The notes under the pieces are model-generated. The model saw only the letters and a program-made list of their open reading frames with translations. It searched no databases and was not told where the DNA came from. A DNA stretch of 41,924 nucleotides from Solobacterium sp. (GTDB lineage: Bacteria > Bacillota_I > Bacilli_A > Erysipelotrichales > Erysipelotrichaceae), in assembly GCA_024698805.1 (NCBI GenBank), contig JAILQT010000141.1:1-41924 (forward strand), in the 5' to 3' direction. Below are positions 1 through 7,328 of this stretch, in pieces; position 1 is the stretch's first letter, and every line of letters begins with the position of its first letter. Position numbers and translations under genes: made by a program.

Positions 1-390
1 CGCGATCTCGCGCACGCGCTGCTTCATCTCATCCTGCGCGACCAGGTCGTTCTCAAGCGCGAAGGCGATATCTTCGCCGACGCTCAGGCCGATGAACTGG
101 CCGTCGCTGTCCTGCAGGACAGTACCGACCTTTGCGGAGAGCCGGAACAGGCTGGAATTTTTCGTCTCGATGCCGGCCACCGTCAGTGAACCGGTTATCT
201 TTCCCTTGTGGGCAAACGGGATCAGCCCGTTGATGCAGTTTCCAAGCGTGCTCTTGCCCGAACCGGACGGGCCTGCGATCAGGATCTTCTCTCCCTTAGC
301 GATCGTCAGATCGATATGATGCAGCGTCGGTTCGCTCTGCTCGAAATACTGGAAACCGAAATCTTTGAATATGACTGCGGGTTCTCTCAT
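1..390 (-). CDS. ECF-type ABC transporter ATP-binding protein (partial, N-terminal 130 residues)
   Basis: This is the N-terminal part of an energy-coupling-factor ABC ATPase; the rest lies beyond base 1. Translation from the ATG at 390 shows a Walker A motif, GPSGSGKST, near residues 39-47. A Q-loop region follows ([20 protein letters not shown]), of the kind seen in EcfA/YkoD ATPases. It follows a UPF0397 S-component gene on the same strand, and such genes are usually paired with YkoD-like ATPases carrying two ABC domains and an EcfT membrane protein. The ribosome binding site is AGGAG, 6 bases before the start. The substrate cannot be told from sequence. An intrinsic terminator sits just upstream, so expression is probably lower than that of the S component. 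The family call is firm; whether the full protein has one or two ABC domains is unknown. Confidence 0.9.
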   Translation of the reverse strand, partial: MREPAVIFKDFGFQYFEQSEPTLHHIDLTIAKGEKILIAGPSGSGKSTLGNCINGLIPFAHKGKITGSLTVAGIETKNSSLFRLSAKVGTVLQDSDGQFIGLSVGEDIAFALENDLVAQDEMKQRVREIA

Positions 391-414
391 GTTTACTCCT
401 GTGTACTCTGTATC

Positions 415-443
415 AAAAAAGAAGGAGGCGCCAAGCCTCCTTA
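415..443 (-). terminator. Intrinsic terminator/attenuator between the ECF S component and its ATPase
   Basis: On the minus strand the arms AAGGAGGC and GCCTCCTT (5-base loop) are followed by C and then six T. It lies 12 bases after the S-component stop and 24 bases before the ATPase ATG. Read-through would set the ratio of the two subunits. Confidence 0.8.
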
Positions 444-455
444 ACAATATCGGAA

Positions 456-1019
456 TCAGTTATTCTTTGAAAGGCTTCCCTGTCCTGTTTTTGTGGATGC
501 GTATGCCTTGAGCAGGATGCCGCCGATGACGACGGATACGATCGCATCCATGATGAAGGCTACTACACCCTGCAGGAATACCGTATTGACAGGTTCCGAA
601 TACATGACGATATCGAGAACAGGTGCTACCAGAAGCCATGCGATGGCATTGCCGATCACCGCAAAGATCGCGAATGTGATCAGTTCTTTGGAACCGCATC
701 TGCCTTCTTCCGCAGCAGTGCCGACCTTCTTTGCACAGAAGCCTGTGACCAGTGCGGAAGCGCCGGAAGCGAATACCCAGCTCCACCAGGGTGAGCCGTA
801 GGAGATAAAGTCAGACAGCGCATGGCCGACAAAAGCTACCAGGAAACCTGCGACAGGTCCGAAAATAGCTGCGAAGAAGCTTGATACGCCGTAAGCGATC
901 TGCAGGTTCGTTTCCGGTACGGGTGAAGGAACTTTGACATACATGAAGAGAACAAGGAATACAGCAGCACCGAGTCCTGTTGCGACGATCGTTTTTGTGG
1001 AAGTGTTGGATTTCATCAT
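456..1019 (-). CDS. UPF0397 family ECF transporter S component
   Basis: This is a 187-residue integral membrane protein of the UPF0397 family, the substrate-binding (S) subunit of an energy-coupling-factor importer. Five or so hydrophobic segments are visible. The family-typical stretches are the start [15 protein letters not shown], the segment [20 protein letters not shown] and [18 protein letters not shown]. Two ATG codons lie in tandem (1019 and 1016). The AAAGGGG ribosome binding site is only about 4 bases from the first and 7 from the second, so 1016 may be the used start. The next gene on the strand is the matching ATPase, separated by a terminator. The substrate is not established for this group; a vitamin or small organic compound is the usual assumption. 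Confidence 0.9.
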   Translation of the reverse strand: MMKSNTSTKTIVATGLGAAVFLVLFMYVKVPSPVPETNLQIAYGVSSFFAAIFGPVAGFLVAFVGHALSDFISYGSPWWSWVFASGASALVTGFCAKKVGTAAEEGRCGSKELITFAIFAVIGNAIAWLLVAPVLDIVMYSEPVNTVFLQGVVAFIMDAIVSVVIGGILLKAYASTKTGQGSLSKNN

Positions 1020-1040
1020 CTTACCCCTTTCTGGTGATCC

Positions 1041-1065
1041 CCTTATAAGTGTAAAAACCTTATAA
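1041..1065 (-). repeat. Direct repeat TTATAAGG x2 in the leader of the ECF S-component gene
   Basis: Two copies of TTATAAGG (minus strand) start 17 bases apart, between the promoter and the ribosome binding site. Spacing and position suit a repressor operator, but no regulator is identified. Confidence 0.4.
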
Positions 1066-1073
1066 ACTACATG

Positions 1074-1104
1074 ATTATATTAGTTTCATTTTGTGAAAAG
1101 TCAA
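1074..1104 (-). promoter_or_regulatory. Promoter of the ECF S-component gene
   Basis: On the minus strand TTGACT is followed by overlapping -10 candidates, TAATAT at 16 bases or TATAAT at 19 bases. It lies in the gap after the lipoprotein gene, so the transporter is probably transcribed independently of it. Confidence 0.6.
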
Positions 1105-1132
1105 ATACATGTCAGTTTATACATACAGGATA

Positions 1133-1987
1133 TTATTTATCGGCACTGCGGAAGTTCAGCACCTTCGGCTGTGTCTCGTCTGCCAGCCCGTCAGATACGG
1201 ATTCCGCAAAGATCACGCCGCCCCGGATGCGCAGCGGCTCGTCAAAGTATACGGGATCCGTGCTGCCGGCAATATCATAATCCGAGCTCTTGACGTTCCC
1301 GTCAAAGTTCTCCTTATAGTCGCTGAGGCTGATGTGGATCCAGAGCTCATTGCCGTCGGGGTCTTCCGCATAGCAGATGAACCCCGAATAACCGCCGAGG
1401 TTATTGGCGGAGAGCGTATACGCAGGCATGATGCCGACGATATCGGCATAGGCGTAGTCGCCGCCGGCGCAGTCCTGCGTGAACGCAGCCGCATTTTCAC
1501 TGTCAGGCGTTCCTTCCTCGTCGATGGAGGAGTAAACGAGCGTCAGCTCCCCGGCTGTATCCGCGAGATCATCCGTGATCTTTGAAGATTCCCGCAGCTG
1601 TCCGTGGATGCGCCTTGCAGGTGAATAATACATCGTATTATAGTCGCCCATGACGGAGCTTACGATGACGCTGCTGAGATCGAGTTCGGGATCGATGTCT
1701 TTCTGGTAGTCATCCACCGGGATGCAGATATAGAGGATGGTGCCGTCGGCTGTGTAGCATTCCGCGACGACATCCGTATAATCCTTATTGATCTGGACCT
1801 TGTCGGTCTTTTCATAGATGCCGTAAACAGGCATGACGGATACGACATCCGTGTAAACGTGATTGCCGGCCTTGCTGTCGGATGTATACGCATCTTCCTT
1901 AACAAGCGCAGCCCCGGTGCCGGAGCATCCGCTGAGCAGCGCGAGCGCCAGCAGGGACGCCGCGAAGCGTTTCGATTGTCTGATCAT
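1133..1987 (-). CDS. Lipoprotein with two tandem copies of a ~110-residue domain
   Basis: This is a 284-residue secreted lipoprotein of unknown function. The start at 1987 is chosen because AGGGGG lies 6 bases upstream and the protein then opens with a lipoprotein signal (MIRQSKRFAASLLALALLSGC); lipidation is expected at the Cys in LLSGC. The mature part contains the same pattern twice. The first copy runs from YTDVVSVMPVYGIYE through CYTADGTILYICIPVDDY to YYSPARRIHGQLRES. The second runs from YADIVGIMPAYTLS through CYAEDPDGNELWIHISLSDY to YFDEPLRIRGGVIFAES. Both copies end in a related D-G/D-LAD stretch. I do not recognise the domain as a named family; the strand-rich pattern could fit an OB-like fold, which is only inference. 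It faces away from rapZ with about 140 bases between the starts. Confidence 0.8.
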   Translation of the reverse strand: MIRQSKRFAASLLALALLSGCSGTGAALVKEDAYTSDSKAGNHVYTDVVSVMPVYGIYEKTDKVQINKDYTDVVAECYTADGTILYICIPVDDYQKDIDPELDLSSVIVSSVMGDYNTMYYSPARRIHGQLRESSKITDDLADTAGELTLVYSSIDEEGTPDSENAAAFTQDCAGGDYAYADIVGIMPAYTLSANNLGGYSGFICYAEDPDGNELWIHISLSDYKENFDGNVKSSDYDIAGSTDPVYFDEPLRIRGGVIFAESVSDGLADETQPKVLNFRSADK

Positions 1988-2075
1988 TGTGAACCCCCTG
2001 ATGCGGACAGATACTGTGTCCGCCTGTAATCTCAATTATAAACAAAACTGATCGCTTTTCACAGCAGTGAGCTCG

Positions 2076-2104
2076 TTGAGGAAGACGGCATGCAATGGTA
2101 AAAT
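2076..2104 (+). promoter_or_regulatory. Promoter of the rapZ-yvcK-whiA operon
   Basis: TTGAGG and TAAAAT are 17 bases apart, ending 23 bases before the rapZ ATG. Confidence 0.6.
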
Positions 2105-2127
2105 AACAGTTAGAAACCGAGGTGACT

Positions 2128-2997
2128 ATGCCGAAGAATAAAAGAGTCATACTGATCAGCGGTATGAGCGGTGCGGGAAAATCCACTGCAATGCGCGTTC
2201 TTGAGGATATGGGGTATCATGTGATCGATAATTTCCCCGTGCAGCTGCTGAGTCTTCTTGTGGATATGATCGAGACCAGTACGGACCCGAGGTATGCATA
2301 TATAGCCCTTGCGACGACAGCACAGGATTTCCCGGCATTCCTGCGCGGCCTGAAGGGGCAGAACATGGAGGTGCAGGTACTGTTCCTTGATGCGAGCGAT
2401 TCCGTCCTCCTGCACAGATACAAGAGCACAAGGAGGATGCACCCGCTGCTCCTTGTCAATACCGCGAATACCCTTGAGGAGGCGATCGCTGTCGAAAGAC
2501 AGATGTTTGCCAGGAATATCAACAATTCATTCATCATGCTGGATACATCCTATCTTGCGGAAAAAGAATTCAAGCGCAGGCTGGAAGTATATTTTTCGAA
2601 AAGCAGGATCCCGTCATTCTCCATCTCGTTCGTATCCTTCGGCTACAAATACGGCGTGCCGATGGATGCCGACCTTATGGTCGACGTACGTTTCCTGCCG
2701 AATCCGTTCTGGGTCGTAGACCTGCGCACGTATTCCGGCGAGGACAAGCCAGTCTATGACTATGTGATGGATAAACCTGAGACACAGGAATTCATCGATA
2801 AACTGCTTGCGTTTACGGATTACGCATTCGAGCAGTACAGAAAAGAAGGGAAAAATCATTTCACGGTGGCGATCGGCTGCACAGGGGGACAGCACCGTTC
2901 GGTGACGATCACTAATTTCCTCTATGAGCATTACAAGAACAAGTACAATTGTTATAAGGAGCATCGTGATGAAAAAAACTGGATCCGCAGTGAATAA
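2128..2997 (+). CDS. rapZ: RNase adapter / nucleotide-binding protein RapZ (YvcJ)
   Basis: RapZ-family P-loop protein, 289 residues, near the usual length. Walker A is GMSGAGKST at residues 12-20. The C-terminal RapZ signature is visible as VAIGCTGGQHRSVTITNF, with the GCTGG loop that binds the ligand in this family. In E. coli RapZ directs small-RNA decay and senses glucosamine-6-phosphate. In Bacillota the homologue YvcJ is a GTP/ATP-binding protein whose role is less clear. An upstream in-frame GTG at 2122 was rejected because it lies inside the GAGGTGA ribosome binding site; the ATG at 2128 has that site at proper spacing. It heads the conserved rapZ-yvcK-whiA cluster and its end overlaps the start of yvcK by 29 bases. 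Confidence 0.95.
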   Translation: MPKNKRVILISGMSGAGKSTAMRVLEDMGYHVIDNFPVQLLSLLVDMIETSTDPRYAYIALATTAQDFPAFLRGLKGQNMEVQVLFLDASDSVLLHRYKSTRRMHPLLLVNTANTLEEAIAVERQMFARNINNSFIMLDTSYLAEKEFKRRLEVYFSKSRIPSFSISFVSFGYKYGVPMDADLMVDVRFLPNPFWVVDLRTYSGEDKPVYDYVMDKPETQEFIDKLLAFTDYAFEQYRKEGKNHFTVAIGCTGGQHRSVTITNFLYEHYKNKYNCYKEHRDEKNWIRSE

Positions 2998-3934
2998 GGT
3001 AGTCGTCATCGGCGGCGGGCACGGACAGTCGGCAGTGTGCAGGGGGATCAAAAAGATCCCGGATATCGATATCACGGCGATCGTGACCGTAGCGGATGAC
3101 GGCGGCAGCACCGGCAGACTCCGCCGCAAATTCCATATTCCCGCCATGGGGGATATCCGCAACGTCATGATATCCCTTGCGGAGAGTGAGACCCTGATGT
3201 CCACACTGATGGACTACAGGTTCGAAGATCCCATGCATACGGAAGAGGACGTAGCCGGCCATAACCTCGGCAACCTGATCCTGACAGCCATGACGCAGCA
3301 GTGCGGCAGCTTCCTCGAGGCGATCCGGACGATCGGAAGGGTCCTGAATGTCAGGGGGCGCATCATCCCGGCGACGAGCCAGGTCATCACGCTGTTCGCG
3401 CTGATGGAAGACGATGTGATCGTGCGCGGGGAAGCGAATATACCCAACAGGTCCAACCGGATCCGGAAGGTGTTCTATGACGTGCCCGTACGGGGGTCCG
3501 GGGAAGCGATCCAGGCGATACGGGAAGCGGATGTGATCATTTACTGCATCGGTTCCCTGTATACGAGCGTGATCCCGAACGTGATCATCGACGGAATCCG
3601 TGAAGCACTGCAGGAAAGCAGCGCGCGCAAAGTGCTCTTCTGCAACGCGATGACGCAGCCCGGCGAAACGGACGGCTTCAGTGCGGAAGACCACGTCCTG
3701 GCGCTGCGTGACCACGGCGCCCCGCTGGATACGATCATCGTTCCGGACGATGAGATACCGGAAGCCCTGCTGCAGAAATATGCAGAGCAGGGCAGTACGC
3801 GGGTCATGCTGAGAGAGGAAGATCATGATTACCGCGTGATCAGGGAAAACCTGCTGGAGTTCGATGACGGACTTGTCCGCCATAACTCGCAGAGAATAAA
3901 GAAAGCAGTCGAAGACCTGCTGGAGGAACTCTGA
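2969..3934 (+). CDS. yvcK: Gluconeogenesis factor / CofD-like protein YvcK (GlmR)
   Basis: YvcK/GlmR is a CofD-fold protein that binds UDP-GlcNAc and, in Bacillus and Listeria, supports cell-wall precursor supply on gluconeogenic carbon sources. The N-terminal Rossmann-like motif KVVVIGGGHG is followed by the family stretch TVADDGGSTGRLR and by GDIRNVMISLAE. GHNLGNLIL and the asparagine-rich IPNRSNRIRKVF region are also typical. The start at 2969 (321 residues) has AAGGAG at 7 bases and places the GGGHG motif near residue 16. The longer frame opening at 2924 would add 15 residues translated from inside rapZ with no ribosome binding site. The stop overlaps the whiA ATG as ATGA. Confidence 0.93.
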   Translation: MKKTGSAVNKVVVIGGGHGQSAVCRGIKKIPDIDITAIVTVADDGGSTGRLRRKFHIPAMGDIRNVMISLAESETLMSTLMDYRFEDPMHTEEDVAGHNLGNLILTAMTQQCGSFLEAIRTIGRVLNVRGRIIPATSQVITLFALMEDDVIVRGEANIPNRSNRIRKVFYDVPVRGSGEAIQAIREADVIIYCIGSLYTSVIPNVIIDGIREALQESSARKVLFCNAMTQPGETDGFSAEDHVLALRDHGAPLDTIIVPDDEIPEALLQKYAEQGSTRVMLREEDHDYRVIRENLLEFDDGLVRHNSQRIKKAVEDLLEEL

Positions 3935-4872
3935 TGTCATTTGCGACCGATGTCAAACAGGAAGTAGCTTTAAAGGAAATGGAAGGAAACGACGCAAGGG
4001 CGGAACTGTCCGCGCTTCTGCAGATGACTTCCTCCCTTTCGCTTTCTTCCCGCGGCATGGCGATCGCAGTCACCGTTGAGAACGCATCCGTAGCCCGCGT
4101 GATCACAAGGCTGGTCAAAGACCGCTACGGCGCTGAGATCGAACTGTATGTAAAGCGCAAGATGAACCTGAAAAAGAACAGGGTATACGGCATACGCATC
4201 GTAACGAATGCAAAGGAGATCCTGGAAGATACAGGACTGTATTCCAAACGGGGACTGCTGGACAGGCCCCTGAAGAAGATCGTGCAGTCCGACTCCAACG
4301 CGAGGGCGTACCTTGCGGGGGCGTTCCTGGCTTCCGGCAGTATCAACCCGCCTGAAAAGACGAACTATCACCTGGAGATCACTGCCGCTGCCGATGCGCA
4401 GGCGGAACTGCTGCAGGAACTGATGGCGCGCTACGGCATCAAAGCGAAGATCATCGAACGCAGGAACAGGAAGATCGTCTATGTCAAGGCTGCGGAAAGG
4501 ATCGCGGATTTCCTCCGCATCATCGAAGCGTCCCAGGCAGTATTGAAATATGAGAACATCCGCATCTCCAGGGATTTCACCAACCAGATCGTCCGGCTGA
4601 ACAACATGGACGTGGCCAACGAGATCAAGACGCAGGCAGCCAGTGCGAAGCAGCTGGAGGACATCCGCATCCTCGAAGAGAACGACAGGATCCGGTTCCT
4701 GGACCAGAAGCTCCTGGATGTGGTCAGGCTGCGCAAAGAAAACCCGTACGCTTCGCTGAAGGAACTGCAGGCGATCTATGAAAAGGAGACAGGCACGGCA
4801 GTCTCCAAATCGGGTATGAAGCATCGTTTTGACAAGCTCCGCGAACTTGCGGAAAAGGTGAGTGCACAATGA
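3934..4872 (+). CDS. whiA: DNA-binding protein WhiA
   Basis: WhiA, 312 residues, the usual length. It has an N-terminal LAGLIDADG-homing-endonuclease-like fold, here without endonuclease activity by family precedent, and a C-terminal helix-turn-helix. Visible marks are the opening MSFATDVKQEVAL, the segment YLAGAFLASGSINPPEK, and near the end NPYASLKELQAIY with SKSGMKHRFDKL, which is the HTH. It controls sporulation in Streptomyces and affects cell division and chromosome segregation in Bacillus. It is translationally coupled on both sides by ATGA overlaps. Confidence 0.95.
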   Translation: MSFATDVKQEVALKEMEGNDARAELSALLQMTSSLSLSSRGMAIAVTVENASVARVITRLVKDRYGAEIELYVKRKMNLKKNRVYGIRIVTNAKEILEDTGLYSKRGLLDRPLKKIVQSDSNARAYLAGAFLASGSINPPEKTNYHLEITAAADAQAELLQELMARYGIKAKIIERRNRKIVYVKAAERIADFLRIIEASQAVLKYENIRISRDFTNQIVRLNNMDVANEIKTQAASAKQLEDIRILEENDRIRFLDQKLLDVVRLRKENPYASLKELQAIYEKETGTAVSKSGMKHRFDKLRELAEKVSAQ

Positions 4873-5147
4873 GCCGCAATGCAGTACAGATCCTGAGGGC
4901 CGTGATCCTGCTGGTGCTGGCAGCCGCCTTCCTGACGTATTTCTGGTGGCTTCTGCTGATACCTGCAGGCCTGCTCATCTGGTATTATATTAAGACGAAG
5001 CGGGAACTGAAAAAGGCGGAGGATGAGATCCGCAGACAGATGGATGAGGAAGTGCCCCTGTCCGACCAGATGTTCCGGCAGCAGGTGAAAAAGAAACAGG
5101 AAGATATTATCGAAGCAGAATATACAGTACATGAGGAAGAGTTATGA
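4869..5147 (+). CDS. Small single-pass membrane protein with charged C-terminal tail
   Basis: This 92-residue protein is not assigned to a family. Residues about 8-42 are strongly hydrophobic (one or two close membrane passes, including FLTYFWWLLLIPAGLLIWYY). The rest is very charged and helical (KTKRELKKAEDEIRRQMDEE), probably cytoplasmic and possibly coiled-coil. It starts in an ATGA overlap with whiA and its stop overlaps the next start the same way, so it is a genuine part of the operon. In Bacillus the gene after whiA is crh; this protein bears no resemblance to Crh/HPr. Confidence 0.8.
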   Translation: MSRNAVQILRAVILLVLAAAFLTYFWWLLLIPAGLLIWYYIKTKRELKKAEDEIRRQMDEEVPLSDQMFRQQVKKKQEDIIEAEYTVHEEEL

Positions 5148-6058
5148 TCATTAAAGCAACAGAAGAAATGACGAATGAAGTCAAAAGGATCTGGAAGGAA
5201 TGCTTTCCGGACGAAGATCCGAGATACCATGAATTCTATTTTAAGACCCTGTATAAACCGGAAAACTGTTATGTCAATCTGGTAAAGGGACGGATCGTAT
5301 CCGTTGTTGTCCGCAATCCGCATGCACTGATGTTCAACGGGCGGGCGCTGCAGGCGAGCATGATCGTCGGCGCCGCGACGCTGCCGGAATACCGCAACCA
5401 GGGCTATATGCATGAGCTGATGGACGTCGTGATCGACGCATGCGAGCATTCGGAGCTGCTGACGATCCTGCAGACAAAGAACCCGGAGCTGTACAGGGCG
5501 TTCAATTTCCGGGAAATATACAGGCGGACGGAATATGTCCTGGAGCGCAAAGACGTGAAGCGCATCACCAATTTCGGCTGCGCGTATGAACCTTCCCCGA
5601 TCGACCTGCTGAAGGTCTACTCCGCATTCATCAAACGCTTCAACGGCTTCTATGCAAGGGACCTGGAATACTTCATCAATTATAAAAAAGAGATCGCCGC
5701 TACAGGCGGGAAGATCGTTGCGTATTACAACGGCAAAGACCAGATCATGGGATATGCGGTCATGGCGCCGGCAGGGAACGAACTGATGGTCGACGAGATC
5801 GTCTACCTCGACGCGATGACGCTGGTGAAGCTGTGCAATGCGGCGCTGCAGGAAAAGAAGATCGTCCGCCTGCATGTATCCGAAGCGGAAGACCTTTCAA
5901 AAGTATTCCCGGAAGCAGCGAGAAAGAGCTACGGTTCGACATATGTCCGGCTGAATGATTCGCATCTTTTCGGCAGACTGTTCAACTGTCATGTATCGTC
6001 TGCGGAAGACGCTTTTGCGATATCTGTGAAACCGCTTAACCTTAATGAATTTGCTTGA
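5144..6058 (+). CDS. GNAT-family N-acetyltransferase
   Basis: This 304-residue protein has an N-terminal GNAT fold: the acetyl-CoA binding region is AATLPEYRNQGYMHELM near residues 80-95 (R/Q-x-x-G-like loop YRNQGY). The pattern LQTKNPELYRAFNFREI is the GNAT motif B region. The C-terminal half (about 150-304) does not show a clear family and may be a second GNAT-like or Eis-like domain, which would match the length. The substrate is unknown. It is the last gene of the rapZ-yvcK-whiA run and overlaps its upstream neighbour as ATGA. No terminator is obvious after it before the gapA promoter. Confidence 0.82.
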   Translation: MIIKATEEMTNEVKRIWKECFPDEDPRYHEFYFKTLYKPENCYVNLVKGRIVSVVVRNPHALMFNGRALQASMIVGAATLPEYRNQGYMHELMDVVIDACEHSELLTILQTKNPELYRAFNFREIYRRTEYVLERKDVKRITNFGCAYEPSPIDLLKVYSAFIKRFNGFYARDLEYFINYKKEIAATGGKIVAYYNGKDQIMGYAVMAPAGNELMVDEIVYLDAMTLVKLCNAALQEKKIVRLHVSEAEDLSKVFPEAARKSYGSTYVRLNDSHLFGRLFNCHVSSAEDAFAISVKPLNLNEFA

Positions 6059-6077
6059 TTTATTGAGGCTTTGATAA

Positions 6078-6107
6078 TTGACGATAAACCGTATAAAGTC
6101 TTATAAT
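6078..6107 (+). promoter_or_regulatory. gapA promoter
   Basis: TTGACG and a perfect TATAAT are 18 bases apart, 35 bases before the gapA start. A strong AAGGAGG ribosome binding site follows. Confidence 0.75.
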
Positions 6108-6142
6108 TTAATCGCAACATAAGGAGGTCTTGAAAAGACAAT

Positions 6143-7183
6143 ATGACAAATGTAAGAGTTGCTATTAATGGTTTTGGCCGTATCGGCCGTCTCGCATTCA
6201 GACAGATGTTTGGTGCTGAAGGTTATGATGTAGTTGCTATCAACGACCTGACAAAGCCTTCCATGCTCGCTCACCTGCTGAAGTACGACACAGCACAGGG
6301 TGGTTACTGCGGTAAGATCGGTGAAAACCTCCACACAGTAAGTGCTGACGACGAAGCAAACACAATCACAGTCGACGGCAAGACTCTGCAGATCTACAAG
6401 GAAGCAGACGCTAAGAATCTTCCTTGGGGCGATCTGAAGATCGACGTTGTCCTCGAGTGCACAGGTTTCTACACAAGCAAGGCTAAGGCTATGGCTCATG
6501 TTGAAGCTGGCGCAAGAAAAGTTGTTATTTCCGCTCCTGCAGGAAATGATCTGCCTACAATCGTTTACAACGTAAACCACACAACACTGAAACCCGAAGA
6601 TCAGGTTATCTCCGCTGCATCCTGCACAACAAACTGCCTCGCTCCGATGACAAAGGCTCTGAACGACTATGCTCCGATCCAGAGCGGTATCATGACAACT
6701 GTTCATGCATACACAGGCGACCAGATGATCCTCGACGGTCCGCAGAGAAAGGGTGACGTCCAGAGAGCAAGAGCTGGTGCTGCTAACATCGTTCCGAACA
6801 GCACAGGTGCTGCAAAGGCTATCGGTCTCGTAATCCCTGAACTCAACGGCAAGCTCATCGGTGCTGCACAGAGAGTTCCGACTCCTACAGGCTCCACAAC
6901 AATCCTGCACGCAGTTGTAAAGGCTGACGAAGTTACTGTTGACGGTATCAACGAAGCTATGAAGGCTGCTGCTAACGAATCCTTCGGTTACACAACAGAG
7001 AAGCTCGTTTCCTCCGACATCATCGGCATGAAGTTCGGATCCCTGTTCGATGCTAACCAGACAATGGTTTCCAAAGTTGCTGACGGCGAATATCTGGTAC
7101 AGGTCGTTGCTTGGTATGACAACGAGAACTCCTACACATCACAGATGGTTCGTACAATCAAATACTTCTCCAACGTTGCATAA
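6143..7183 (+). CDS. gapA: Glyceraldehyde-3-phosphate dehydrogenase, NAD-dependent
   Basis: Type I GAPDH, 346 residues. It oxidises glyceraldehyde-3-phosphate to 1,3-bisphosphoglycerate in glycolysis. The NAD-binding opening is [19 protein letters not shown], with INDL at the adenine-ribose site favouring NAD. The catalytic SAASCTTNC motif places the active Cys at residue 161. [18 protein letters not shown] and [13 protein letters not shown] are conserved GAPDH stretches. Codon use differs sharply from its neighbours: Thr is nearly always ACA, Ala is GCT/GCA and Gly is mostly GGT, while flanking genes favour ACG, GCG and GGC. With the good promoter and ribosome binding site this suggests very high expression rather than recent transfer. 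It is monocistronic, with a terminator directly after it. Confidence 0.98.
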   Translation: MTNVRVAINGFGRIGRLAFRQMFGAEGYDVVAINDLTKPSMLAHLLKYDTAQGGYCGKIGENLHTVSADDEANTITVDGKTLQIYKEADAKNLPWGDLKIDVVLECTGFYTSKAKAMAHVEAGARKVVISAPAGNDLPTIVYNVNHTTLKPEDQVISAASCTTNCLAPMTKALNDYAPIQSGIMTTVHAYTGDQMILDGPQRKGDVQRARAGAANIVPNSTGAAKAIGLVIPELNGKLIGAAQRVPTPTGSTTILHAVVKADEVTVDGINEAMKAAANESFGYTTEKLVSSDIIGMKFGSLFDANQTMVSKVADGEYLVQVVAWYDNENSYTSQMVRTIKYFSNVA

Positions 7184-7203
7184 TTGATTTTCCAGAATCG
7201 AAG

Positions 7204-7226
7204 CGGACGGCTCAGCCGTCCGTTTT
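7204..7226 (+). terminator. gapA intrinsic terminator
   Basis: The arms CGGACGGC and GCCGTCCG with a 3-base loop are followed by TTTT, 20 bases after the gapA stop. Confidence 0.85.
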
Positions 7227-7328
7227 CATTTTGTGTGCATGCACAGGACAGGACCGGTATTTACGATCTTTTTAAGATGATGGTCTATGCTTGACAAAGA
7301 TGGTAGAATGTACGCGAGGAGGCGGACT

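Noticed and set aside
7291-7308. Consensus TTGACA with TAGAAT as a promoter before the HTH/RCC1 gene
   Set aside because: The boxes are only about 7 bases apart, too close for a sigma-A promoter; no proper partner was found for either.
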